Positions 1-7,877 of a stretch of DNA of 64,000 nucleotides are shown here, in pieces (the stretch's first letter is position 1; each line of letters opens with the position of its first letter). The notes beneath the pieces are model-generated. The model saw only the letters and a list, made by a program, of their open reading frames with translations, was not told the origin of the DNA and did not search any database. Both the position numbers and the translations under genes were made by a program. The stretch is from Carpediemonas membranifera (lineage: Eukaryota; Fornicata), in assembly GCA_019828565.1 (NCBI GenBank), contig JAHDYR010000013.1, positions 1 through 64,000 of the forward strand, written 5' to 3'.

Positions 1-225
1 TCTTCCTTCCACTGACCACTTGTGCCATGCCACTGACCCATTATTGCCACTTGTGCCAGCCGCAGCCCATTGCCCTGTGTGCCAGCCGCATGCCCATGAC
101 CATGACCTTGCCAGCCGCTGCCACTGACGCATTGCCAGCCACTTGTTGACCGCGGCCGCATTGCGGCCACCCAGCCTGTGCATGCATTGCCACTTGTGCC
201 ATGCCCTTATTGCTGACCCTTGTTA
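1..225. repeat. Degenerate minisatellite-like tract
   Basis: Loosely repeated units built from TTGCCACTTGTGCCA, GCCAGCCGC and CCACTGACC follow one another with many substitutions. No coding potential is convincing here. It lies directly against the TTACC array and belongs to the same repeat-rich flank. Confidence 0.5.
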
Positions 226-320
226 TTACCTTACCTTACCTTACCTTACCTTACCTTACCTTACCTTACCTTACCTTACCTTACCTTACCTTACCTTACC
301 TTACCTTACCTTACCTTACC
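226..320. repeat. (TTACC)19 perfect pentamer array
   Basis: Nineteen uninterrupted copies of TTACC (CCTTA; TAAGG on the other strand) end with a variant TTACA at 321-325. The C/A-G/T strand bias and pentamer length resemble a telomere-type repeat (Giardia uses TAGGG), but this array is internal, with non-repeat DNA on both sides. It may be an interstitial telomere-like tract or an ordinary microsatellite. It runs straight into a chromodomain fragment. Confidence 0.95.
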
Positions 321-324
321 TTAC

Positions 325-471
325 AGGGTCGGGTATGACGAGCCCACGTGGGAGCCGGCCTCCAACCTGCGACACGTTGCCGTTGCCCGCGACTATCTCA
401 AGAAGCATAAGCTCAAGCTTAGGGAGGCAGGATGTGACGCGGTCCACTCCCTCTTCTTCCCCGCAGTTTAA
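325..471 (+). pseudogene. Chromodomain C-terminal fragment of a retroelement integrase
   Basis: The plus-strand frame from 325 to the TAA at 469-471 reads like the end of a chromodomain: GYDEPTWEPASNL, then a Lys-rich helix (RDYLKKHKLKLREAG). The upstream half of the domain is missing and is replaced by the TTACC array, so this is a truncated remnant. Chromodomains with the TWEP motif are found at integrase C-termini of Ty3/gypsy chromoviruses and in heterochromatin proteins. The neighbouring retroelements favour the former. The frame differs from that of the next fragment at 476. Confidence 0.6.
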
Positions 472-475
472 GTAA

Positions 476-578
476 ATCGTTCAACGTCCCAGCACAGAGC
501 CCGAGGAGGCCACATGGGAGCCTTGGGGCACGGTTCGATCCTTGGCCGCCCTAGATTCGTACTTCGAAGCTCACGAAG
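476..578 (+). pseudogene. Second chromodomain fragment, interrupted by the chromovirus insertion
   Basis: A plus-strand frame opens after a TAA at 473 and reads EEATWEPWGTVRSLAALDSY, a typical chromodomain end. It is cut at 578 by the LTR of the 579-6522 element. If the element and one copy of the GAAG target duplication are removed, the frame stays open from 6527 to a TAA at 6583-6585 and gains a basic tail. It is therefore the C-terminus of an older integrase-type gene that served as the insertion target. The upstream part is lost. Confidence 0.65.
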
Positions 579-700
579 TGTGGTTCAATGGGTGTTGAAC
601 TTTTACTGAGGAGAAGACTCGACACAAGGGTGTCGAGGAGAAACTCCTTGACTATTAAATATAACGTAAATCTGTGTAACTTTGGGTAGGACCCACAACA
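579..700 (-). repeat. 3' LTR of the chromovirus
   Basis: This 122-bp repeat matches 6401-6522 base for base by eye. It contains two inverted repeats, GTTCAA...TTGAAC near its end and TCGACAC...GTGTCGA in the middle. On the minus strand it starts TGTTGTGG and ends CCACA. Confidence 0.95.
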
Positions 701-710
701 CTGCCCCTCC
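701..710 (-). other. Putative polypurine tract beside the 3' LTR
   Basis: On the minus strand GGAGGGGCAG directly abuts the 3' LTR, where plus-strand DNA priming is expected in LTR elements. A short hairpin (ATGCC...GGCAT, 711-726) lies on its other side. Confidence 0.65.
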
Positions 711-1565
711 ATGCCTGGTATAGGCATGACAGAGAGACTTGACGTCAGCATTTCACCAAAGGCCTGGACGGTGCCACCCGACCGCCAACGGTGACTCATA
801 GGGCTGGCAACCCCATGGCCTGAGTGCTTTCGCATCTAGCTGAACGAAATCAAAATGATGGTATCATGATCTAACTGCGGTACCGCTATGTGAGCTCTGT
901 TTCAAAAATGGTGAAACGTGACGGAAAGGCTTACCACTGCCCCTCCACGGCCTTCCTAGGCCGTCTTCACAAACCTTATACGTGTTATATGCCATTCCAT
1001 GTAATTCGAAGGCCAAGAACGATTGCTCTAGCAAACACTGCCAATGCTGAGCCCTTATCGCTCATAATCACACAGACGCCGAAAAACGTACTTAGAAGCT
1101 CCAATTCGGCTCCGTTGAGGAGTTCTGAGGCTTCTAATTTTCTGCGTCCAACTGTACTTGAATAACAACATCAAACTGACCGGAAGGAGCACTAGGAAGC
1201 TCCTAATGCCTTATTACCGACAATAAATGCATGCTTGAAGACTAAGATGACCTTGTTAGTTGTTCCTTCGACCGTTTCCGAGAAATGTGCAGGATATGTC
1301 GCCGTCAACTCATTTGATGTCGGACAACACAGCCGTAGAGGCCGTTCTGAAGGAAATTCGTGCCAAAAATCACCGAACTTGGTGATGACGATCTGGCTAG
1401 GCCACTTATTGTTGCCCATACGTCCGTTTGTCGTTCCCTTCGCGCTCAGAAGTATCGTGGACGCAAGCGCATGGTCACCGACAATCTGTAAGTAACAAAC
1501 ATCAACCGTGAGGTTATATAGTCACCGCGTGCAAGCCTCAGAACGCATCACTCGCACCCCTGACG
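711..1565. other. Non-coding 3' internal region of the chromovirus
   Basis: No convincing gene lies in this stretch. It holds a second copy of the CTGCCCCTCC purine-tract sequence at 938-946, again followed by a hairpin (ACGGCCT TCCT AGGCCGT, 947-964). The sequence is lower in GC than the coding part. It must also contain whatever drives the plus-strand ORF that begins at 1566. Confidence 0.5.
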
Positions 1566-2402
1566 ATGACGACTCTGATGCCCCACGACATCAAGGCCGA
1601 GGTTGCCCGACGCCTGGAAGGTTACACCAACTCCATCGAGCTGCCGCTCCAGCGAATCTTTGACGCTATTGAGCAAGGTCGTCTGAACGACGCAGCCGTA
1701 GTGCAGGACGTGAAGCTGACCCAGCAGGTCTTGGCTCTCGTGGCTCACTGCCAGGTCGCGCTTGCCGGTGTGAGGGCCCACCTCAAGCTCGGCAAGAAGC
1801 GCTTGACCGATGGCGACATCGTGTCGGCCGCGATCCGGGGCCGCGACATCACGCTGGGTGGGTCTTCACCCGGTAATGGTCACTACTCTGCAGCTCTCGT
1901 GGCGGCTGTGCGGACTGCCGGCGGGGTCAAGTCGGACACTACAGCGCGCGGATATCTTAACCGCCTGTTGGTCCTCGTCCTCGCACCGGACTACTTCCGT
2001 GTCGCTGTCTACGGCATCAGCCGGCGCATCCCGGCTCCCAACGACTTCTGGGCAACCCTGGTCAGCCGCTTGTGCCACGACGGCTACCTGCCCGCCATTG
2101 GCGATGAGGCTCACTGGGAGCCGCTTCAGGTCTCTGATCCGGACCGCTACTACACTGTCACGTGCGTAGTCCGTCACGAGTATCTGAAGACGACTTGTGG
2201 TCCCGGGTCTTTTGTGTTGATCCTGCAGTATGACGGATACTCGGGACTCAGCATCGTGTCCCTCAACGCTGATCTCTGCCTTGTCCGGTGTGTGCGAGAG
2301 TACTTGGCTGAGAACGCCCTTGAGCGCCACGCTGACCCGACTTGGTTGGTCGAGCTGACGGACACGGAGGAGACGGAAGACGAGGAATCTAGCTCTGAAT
2401 AA
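1566..2402 (+). CDS. Unknown 278-aa protein encoded antisense within the chromovirus
   Basis: This is an uninterrupted frame from an ATG at 1566 to a TAA at 2400-2402, opposite in direction to gag-pol and ending 42 bp from the pol stop, so the two are tail to tail. Because it lies between the LTRs and inside the target duplication, it moves with the element. I do not recognise the family. The protein has a helical N-terminal half (residues 1-85), a Gly/Ser linker, a mixed middle region and a very acidic tail (EETEDEESSSE). Its GC and codon use look like normal coding sequence, in contrast to the broken pol. Antisense ORFs are known from some plant LTR elements; whether it is a captured host gene or an element gene cannot be told here. 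Confidence 0.7.
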   Translation: MTTLMPHDIKAEVARRLEGYTNSIELPLQRIFDAIEQGRLNDAAVVQDVKLTQQVLALVAHCQVALAGVRAHLKLGKKRLTDGDIVSAAIRGRDITLGGSSPGNGHYSAALVAAVRTAGGVKSDTTARGYLNRLLVLVLAPDYFRVAVYGISRRIPAPNDFWATLVSRLCHDGYLPAIGDEAHWEPLQVSDPDRYYTVTCVVRHEYLKTTCGPGSFVLILQYDGYSGLSIVSLNADLCLVRCVREYLAENALERHADPTWLVELTDTEETEDEESSSE

Positions 2403-2444
2403 ATCGTTTGTTCCTCGAGGATACAGCTTCGATGTTGAGAAGTT

Positions 2445-3752
2445 TTACAGACCGTCACGCTTGGCTTGGTCAGACTTCAAATATGTATCGAGGGCTTCCA
2501 AATCTTTGACGTGCGAATAAGGTTCGAATGAAGCCTCTGAATCCTCGAATCCGACCCAGTGTACGAGGTACTCGCGCCTTGACTTGGGGCCCGAGCCTCT
2601 AGAGCGTGAGATGCGCTCGACATGCCACTCATCGACGGAAGCGGCTGCGAGGTCATAGATCTGTTGCTCCGAGAGCTTGCCTGGGTCAAATCTTCGCACA
2701 CGTGCCGCGTCTACCTTGATAGTTGGACCGTCCGCTGACTGACTGAGGTCTTGGACCTCATATGCGACGACAACACCATCACGTTTGACGGCTGCGACAC
2801 GCCTCATGGGGCCGCGCCAGCCCGGGGCTAGCTTGCTCGGTGGTCTTGGGTAGTATTTGACCAGCACGAAACGGCTCAATATCTCGCTTCTCGATGAGGT
2901 TGCCTTTGCGAGAGCGTCTTCGCGCATGGCTCTAATCCTTGCTTTGGCGAGTTGGATGGCGGCATCGGCTGCGGCTAGCTTCGACTGTGGCGGACCAGCC
3001 GAGGCGGCATCCGTGATATAGATCGATGACGGTATTGATAAATTGGCGCCAAACATGATCTCGGCCGGAGTCAACCGGGTCGGGATCCTGGGCATTGAGT
3101 TGACCAAGAATTGGGCGACTGGTAGGTGTGCTACCCAATCGTTATTCCTTAACTCCAGCTTCCTGGCTCTGAGGATGCGTTCGACCTCCTTGTTCGCGCG
3201 TTCGACGACACCGTTGCTCTGGGGATGGTATGCTGTCGTTATGTGGACGTCGAACCCCATCTCTTCGGAGAGGCGTTTGAACAGAGCGTTTTTGAACTCT
3301 GAGCCCCCATCCGATTGGACGACTTCGGGGCATCCGTATCGTAGAATCCAGGTGTTGACCAATGCGTTGGCTGCGTCTTTGGCTGAGGTGCTGTTGACCG
3401 GGACTAGCTCTGTCCAGCGGGAGCACATGTCGATCATTACTGTCACGTAGGACAGGCCGTTGACCGTCGGTAGCGGACCCATGGTGTCAATGGCCACACG
3501 CCGGAACGGGAGGTCTACAGCTGTATGCAGGCCGTCGGGCGTATCAACAGGAGGGCGGGCCAAGACTTGGCACTCTGGACACGCGGTAATCACGTCGTCT
3601 ACGACTTGACGGGAGACAGACAAACCGTCGGCCCTAAGTTGCTCGGTTGTCATCCGGCGAGACAGATGAGCTCCTGCTGTGAGATGAGCGCGGGATACCT
3701 GATCCCTCGACGCCTGTTGCATGGAGAATACTCGAGAGACCGTCGGCTCCAC
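2445..3752 (-). pseudogene. Chromovirus integrase with C-terminal chromodomain (pol, part 4)
   Basis: This frame carries the H-H-C-C zinc-binding segment (RAHLTAGAHL ... CPEC), the D,D-35-E core (DTMG, SDGGSEF, VVERANKE), a basic C-terminal domain and a chromodomain (YLVHWVGFEDSEASFEP). It would integrate the cDNA, and the chromodomain would steer the site. The frame is offset from the RNase H frame, and the join falls in a CTCTC run near 3734-3738. The ATG at 3752 is unlikely to be a real start; the product would be cleaved from a polyprotein. All catalytic acids are present. Confidence 0.9.
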
Positions 3753-4089
3753 CGTTGTCCAGACCGGCGATGTGCTGTAGGGTGAAATCTAAATCGGCGA
3801 TCGAATCAGCCCACCGGCGGACCTTGGCGTTGGTGGACCGGTACATATAGAGTAGGTTCCGGTGATCCGTGAGAATAGTAAAGCTCTCCCAGCACAGGAA
3901 CTTGCGCCATCGTTGTAACGCTGCGACGATAGCGTAGGCTTCTTTCTCACCGGTACACCAGCGTGACTGGACGTCGTTGAACGCACGCGACATATAGCAA
4001 ACTGGTCGGCCCTCTTGGAGTAAGACTGCTCCGTACCCGACATCGGATGCGTCAGTCATGACAGTGTGAGGCTTAGTCGCGTCGAACAT
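3634..4089 (-). pseudogene. Chromovirus RNase H (pol, part 3)
   Basis: This frame contains the RNase H signature of Ty3/gypsy elements: TDASDVGYGAVL, the GEKEAYAIV helix, and TDHRNL, followed by an ADGLS tether. The domain degrades the RNA strand during reverse transcription. It is out of frame with the reverse transcriptase upstream: the reading must change in the CCCCC run at 4157-4161. It is also offset from the integrase downstream. Confidence 0.9.
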
Positions 4090-4855
4090 GGCTAGAGCGT
4101 CGGCCGAACATAAAGCTTGTTTCAGATCGTCCAGCGACTTCTGAAGAACGTCTCGAGGGGGTCTGCCGACCGGACATGGCGTCTAGCAGAGGCTTAGCTC
4201 GGACCGCGAAGTTGGGTATGTAATCGCGGAAATAGTTGAGGAATCCGTTGAGACCCTGCATGCCCTTCGTGGATGAAGACAGCTTGAGGTTCGCGATATC
4301 TTCGGTCCGCTGGGGTGAGATCTTCACGCTGCCTTGGGATATGATCCACCCGAGGAACTCGACCTCTTGCCGACCGAACTGGCACTTATCTCGGCCGAGC
4401 TGAAGGTTAAGCTTGTCAACGCGTTGCATGACTTTTTCGAGGTTTCCCAGGTACTCGTCCTCATCCGCACCCATGACGATGATGTCATCAATGTATATGA
4501 CACAGGCGGAGCCCACCAGACCCTTGAACCCGTCTTCCATCGCCCTCTGGAAGTACGCTCCGGCGTTACGTAAGCCGAAGGGCATCCGTGTATATTGGTA
4601 TTGACCAAAAACAGTACGGAAGGCGGTTAGGTGACGGCACCGTTCAGAAAGAGGGATCTGATGGTATCCTGCTGACAAGTCTAGGGTAGCGAACACAGAC
4701 TTTCCGGACAGTTGAGTGAGAACTTCGTCTATGCGAGGGATGGGGTAGTCGAATGGTTCCGTTAGTTGATTGATCTCGCGGAAGTCGACGACAAAACGCG
4801 TCTTTCCCCCTTCTTTGGAACTATGATGGTAGGGCTCGCGTATTGAGACTGGCAT
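4073..4855 (-). pseudogene. Chromovirus reverse transcriptase, palm and fingers (pol, part 2)
   Basis: The frame shows reverse transcriptase blocks in order: FVVDFREIN, FATLDLSAGYHQI with the first catalytic Asp, RMPFGLRNA, the YIDDI catalytic box, and VEFLGWII. It is separated from the start of the domain by a one-base offset in a five-base homopolymer at 4806-4810. The far C-terminal residues after about 4160 are read out of frame. Confidence 0.92.
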
Positions 4856-5199
4856 GCCTCGATGTAGCGCTTTGCCAGGAGCGTATTAATGTGCTCTTGA
4901 ATGATCGGGACTTTCGGCGGGGGAACATAGTACGGCCGAATGTGTACGACTCTGTCGCCCTTGAGGACCAAATCATACGGTTCGAGCCGGCTTGGCTCGG
5001 TACGGTCCACGAATGTCCGGGCGTAACGCTTGAGGATGTCGGCCTGCCTCTGAGAAAAAGGAAGAGGACATGGCTCTGGCTTGCGCGACGTACTTCTCGA
5101 ATGTAGGTGGTTCGTCGCTGGCTGCGAGCTCGCTGGTAGGCTCAGACAACGAAGGGAGAAGGCCGATCTCCACCATCTGAGGGTAACCCAGGCATACAT
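4762..5199 (-). pseudogene. Chromovirus reverse transcriptase N-terminal part (pol, part 1)
   Basis: From about 5055 downward this frame encodes the RT entry region (RPYYVPPPKVPIIQEHINTL, then YASPTIIVPKK). The part above about 5060 in this frame is not meaningful, because the real upstream sequence is in the gag-protease frame. The switch falls in an AAAAA (TTTTT) run at 5055-5059 and is of the +1 type. It could be a programmed shift or a mutation. Confidence 0.8.
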
Positions 5200-6379
5200 C
5201 GAAAGCGGTCGACAGGACGTAGGCCTTAATAGTGATAGAGCATCCGCGCGGAGTGAATGGCGAGGGCGCTAAGACGAGGCGGAAGGATACCTGACCATCG
5301 GCCTCTCTGACGCCGCCCACTGTCTCGATAAGTGTCTTCTCGTGTGAGATCCACTTCACTGCCTTGCCGTGGCAGAGCTTGGGGTCAATGGTTGCGCAGT
5401 CAGCGCCCGAGTCGAACAGGACGGACACGACTTGCTTAAGAATGCTAGCCTTGACGGAGGGGAGGACACTCTGACGGGAACCGAGAGAAAACACACAACG
5501 AGCTGAATTTACCTCAGAACGGCAGAATTCAGCTCGGTGGCCCGGCTTCTGGCACTTGGAACAGGTTGTCTTCGGAGCAGGGCATCGGCGAGCGGAGTGA
5601 CCGACCTTACCGCAGTTGAAGCACACGAATGGCTTCTTCTCGTGCTTGGGCTTGTCGATCGGCTTGCCTTTTGAGGGGGCTACGTTCGTGCGGTCAGGCT
5701 CGCGTCGATGAGGGTTCTTCGGACCGCTCCCCGTGTGCCGTGTATGGGAGGGCGTGGTGTTGGTACGCTGTGAGTCGGAGACCCCCGCAGCGCCGAAGGA
5801 AGCGATCATCTCCTTGGACTCCTTGAGGTCGCGTGACATGACGAGGACATCAGCCATTGCGTCCTTGAGATCCTTGCGCTCCGTTGATTCTCTGACTCGA
5901 TACATGATGCGACTGTTGTTGGGGAACTTGAAGCAGCGGCTGTACGTCTCCTTCAAGACGTCCTCGGGATCTTCGGGTTGAACGAGCTTCAAGAGCAGAT
6001 TGAATCGGCGGTTCACTCGAGCAACCTCATCAGGCTCGAAGGACTTGGCGGGGACTCGGAAGAGCTGTAGACGCATGCTCGGGCGAGAAGGTCGAAGGGC
6101 AGCACCGAGGCGCTTGAGGACTCGTTCATCTTGGGCTGCGACACGACGTTTCTTACGGAGCTTCGCGGAGAGCAGGAGAGGAGTGTCTTCAACCTCTTCG
6201 TCGTCGTTAAGGCCTGCTAGCTCTGCTATGCTAGGCTCGATGAGGTCAATAACATCATCGCGGCCGCCTAAGGCGCGATGATCGTGGAGGTTATCCGCAA
6301 AGTCCAAAAGAGCGTCCATGGAGGACTTCTTCAGGAGAGGCGGATTCTTCTTCAGGCTTCTGTAAGTTTCCGTACCCAT
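4973..6379 (-). CDS. gag: Chromovirus Gag and aspartic protease
   Basis: The ATG at 6379 lies only 21 nt from the 5' LTR. The 468-codon frame has a helical capsid-like region (residues about 1-215), a basic linker, two CX2CX4HX4C zinc knuckles (CFNCGKVGHSARRC and CSKCQKPGHRAEFC), and a retropepsin domain with the catalytic DSGA followed by a flap and hydrophobic strands. Gag packages the RNA and the protease matures the polyprotein. The last 30 or so codons, below about 5055, are read beyond the presumed shift into pol. The frame is intact throughout the gag and protease regions, unlike pol. Confidence 0.9.
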   Translation of the reverse strand: MGTETYRSLKKNPPLLKKSSMDALLDFADNLHDHRALGGRDDVIDLIEPSIAELAGLNDDEEVEDTPLLLSAKLRKKRRVAAQDERVLKRLGAALRPSRPSMRLQLFRVPAKSFEPDEVARVNRRFNLLLKLVQPEDPEDVLKETYSRCFKFPNNSRIMYRVRESTERKDLKDAMADVLVMSRDLKESKEMIASFGAAGVSDSQRTNTTPSHTRHTGSGPKNPHRREPDRTNVAPSKGKPIDKPKHEKKPFVCFNCGKVGHSARRCPAPKTTCSKCQKPGHRAEFCRSEVNSARCVFSLGSRQSVLPSVKASILKQVVSVLFDSGADCATIDPKLCHGKAVKWISHEKTLIETVGGVREADGQVSFRLVLAPSPFTPRGCSITIKAYVLSTAFDVCLGYPQMVEIGLLPSLSEPTSELAASDEPPTFEKYVAQARAMSSSFFSEAGRHPQALRPDIRGPYRAKPARTV

Positions 6380-6400
6380 ATGTTTTGGTAGTACTAGTAC

Positions 6401-6522
6401 TGTGGTTCAATGGGTGTTGAACTTTTACTGAGGAGAAGACTCGACACAAGGGTGTCGAGGAGAAACTCCTTGACTATTAAATATAACGTAAATCTGTGTA
6501 ACTTTGGGTAGGACCCACAACA
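6401..6522 (-). repeat. 5' LTR of the chromovirus
   Basis: It is identical by eye to 579-700. On the minus strand transcription would run from here into gag. Only 21 nt separate it from the gag ATG; that leader contains the perfect palindrome GTACTAGTAC (6391-6400) and no TGG-initial tRNA-complementary primer site that I can see. Confidence 0.95.
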
Positions 6523-6585
6523 GAAGGTCTTGAAGCCAAGATGAAGCAAGATAGAAGAAAAAGACAGCACATAAAGCACAGATAA

Positions 6586-6932
6586 AACAGAAAAACCACA
6601 CTCAAACAGTATAAGGCTGCGTTTGACGTACTGATATTGATTACTGAATACAACAGACGCGGGAAAGACAAAAACGTCCAGAACTCGCGAACCAGAAGGA
6701 ATTGGGGCTCCAAAACCCCTTTTTCGAACACTATACGATGAGATAGCCATAAGCTTCAGTAACTGGCACAGAACAACAATTCGGCCATTTCAGTTCCTAA
6801 AACTGCACCAAGTCATCCGGAACAATTGAAAGAAGGAAAAATAGGAGAGACCAGTGCAGCTTATAGCTATCAGTATAGATATAATACTGACCATATTCAC
6901 CACAGAAGGTTTACTCATAAATTCATTCTCGC
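6586..6932. other. AT-rich intergenic stretch, nothing recognised
   Basis: The sequence after the older chromodomain stop is clearly lower in GC than the host genes. No gene, hairpin or repeat was recognised. ORFs that run through here into the LTR are chance frames. Confidence 0.5.
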
Positions 6933-7364
6933 TTAGCCCGGCTTAGGCATCACCTTTCCATAGACGGGACGCAGGTAGGGAACGTTCTCGCGCTTGGCGC
7001 ACTCGCAGCGGAGGTCGTAGTACTCCTTAAAGCTCTGCGAATAGGCTCGGACGTTACCTTGGTGGGAACCCTCCTTATTAAACGGAAGGCCCTTGAGCTT
7101 CTTACGGAGCTCATTGAGGGACACGGGAACAACCTGAGTCCTAAGGAAATCGTTAACATCGTCAGCGCTGATGTCCTCCAGCTTCCGGTCCAGTGTATCG
7201 GTGATCTCGTCCTGGAGATCCTGGGAAAAGAGGGTCGCTACGGGATAGGCCGGATGGCGCGCTAGAAGGATTCGTACCTCGTCGCGGAATCTTGTAATTC
7301 CGGAAGGGCTAAGCTTACCACTATTAAACGTGGGGAAGGAATAGTCGACATCTAAGGTTACCAT
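6933..7364 (-). CDS. Gag-like or unknown 143-aa ORF, probable element remnant
   Basis: The frame starts at an ATG (MVTLDVDYSF) and ends in KPG. It contains FRDEVRILLARHP and GNVRAYSQSFKEYYDL segments that resemble the helical N-terminal part of Ty3/gypsy Gag proteins, though I cannot align it to the gag at 4973-6379. It lies directly downstream on the same strand of a frame with a zinc knuckle. The low GC of the area and its place beside retroelement pieces suggest it is part of a decayed element. It could also be an unrelated hypothetical gene. Confidence 0.4.
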   Translation of the reverse strand: MVTLDVDYSFPTFNSGKLSPSGITRFRDEVRILLARHPAYPVATLFSQDLQDEITDTLDRKLEDISADDVNDFLRTQVVPVSLNELRKKLKGLPFNKEGSHQGNVRAYSQSFKEYYDLRCECAKRENVPYLRPVYGKVMPKPG

Positions 7365-7374
7365 TGCTCTAGTA

Positions 7375-7599
7375 TTAATACTGTAGGCTTGTAGGCTTAA
7401 GGGAAACGAATATGCATAAAAGCATAAAATGCACCGTGACTATTGAGGACTGGGTCACAGCGTCAACGGCTGCTTGATCGCTGTTCACCTCCAATACGTT
7501 TTTGAATGGGCATCCATTGGCGTTATGACCGGTAACACGGCACCTACTGCATGTTACAGTTCTCGACATCAGCTTCCCATCAAAAAGTTTTTCTCCCAA
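7375..7599 (-). pseudogene. Zinc-knuckle fragment of a transposable element
   Basis: The short frame includes CSRCRVTGHNANGCP, a CX2CX4HX4C knuckle of the GHN type common at the C-termini of transposases and in Gag. A stop lies immediately upstream in frame, and the listed start is TTG (an ATG lies 10 codons in), so it looks truncated. The residues after the knuckle are unremarkable. It stands just upstream on the same strand of the gag-like ORF. Confidence 0.45.
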
Positions 7600-7877
7600 T
7601 CAAACCTCTGGACACTTTTTGATCAAAACTGCAATATTGATTTGTATCATTTATGGCCTGGTCTTGATTGTGATTTGGTCCCGGCTAGTCCGCGGCACCG
7701 ATCAAATCGTATCATTAAAACACTTCAACCTCATTGCTAGCACTCGGCCCCAAAGGCCCGGCACACCAGCCAACCCAGACAAGAATACCCCTCCATTGGC
7801 GTACTGAGATGCCAGCCCACACGGCGATAACCTAGTAGCTTTACTACATGCGTCCAGTTATGGTACTTCACCTCCCT
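7600..7877. other. Intergenic, nothing recognised
   Basis: This stretch separates the element island from the host genes. On the minus strand a GTAGTAAAG sequence near 7840 may serve as the polyadenylation signal of the fluoride-channel gene that ends at 7878. Confidence 0.4.

Larger units (their letters stand above)
579..6522 (-). mobile_element. Ty3/gypsy chromovirus LTR retrotransposon, complete, 5944 bp
   Basis: Two 122-bp LTRs (579-700 and 6401-6522) look identical and have TG...CA ends. They are flanked by a 4-bp GAAG target duplication (575-578 and 6523-6526). Read on the minus strand, the order is 5' LTR, a 21-nt leader, gag with two zinc knuckles, aspartic protease, reverse transcriptase, RNase H, integrase, chromodomain, then a 1.7-kb 3' region carrying a plus-strand ORF, a purine tract and the 3' LTR. 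The domain order and chromodomain place it among chromoviruses. Identical LTRs imply a recent insertion, yet pol is split over several frames. All catalytic motifs are still visible. Confidence 0.95.

Noticed and set aside
226-320. Chromosome end (true telomere)
   Set aside because: Non-repeat DNA lies on both sides within the window, so at most it is interstitial.
551-835. ORFs through the LTRs (551-835 and 6394-6750, minus)
   Set aside because: They consist mainly of LTR sequence read by chance; both share the same LTR-derived residues.
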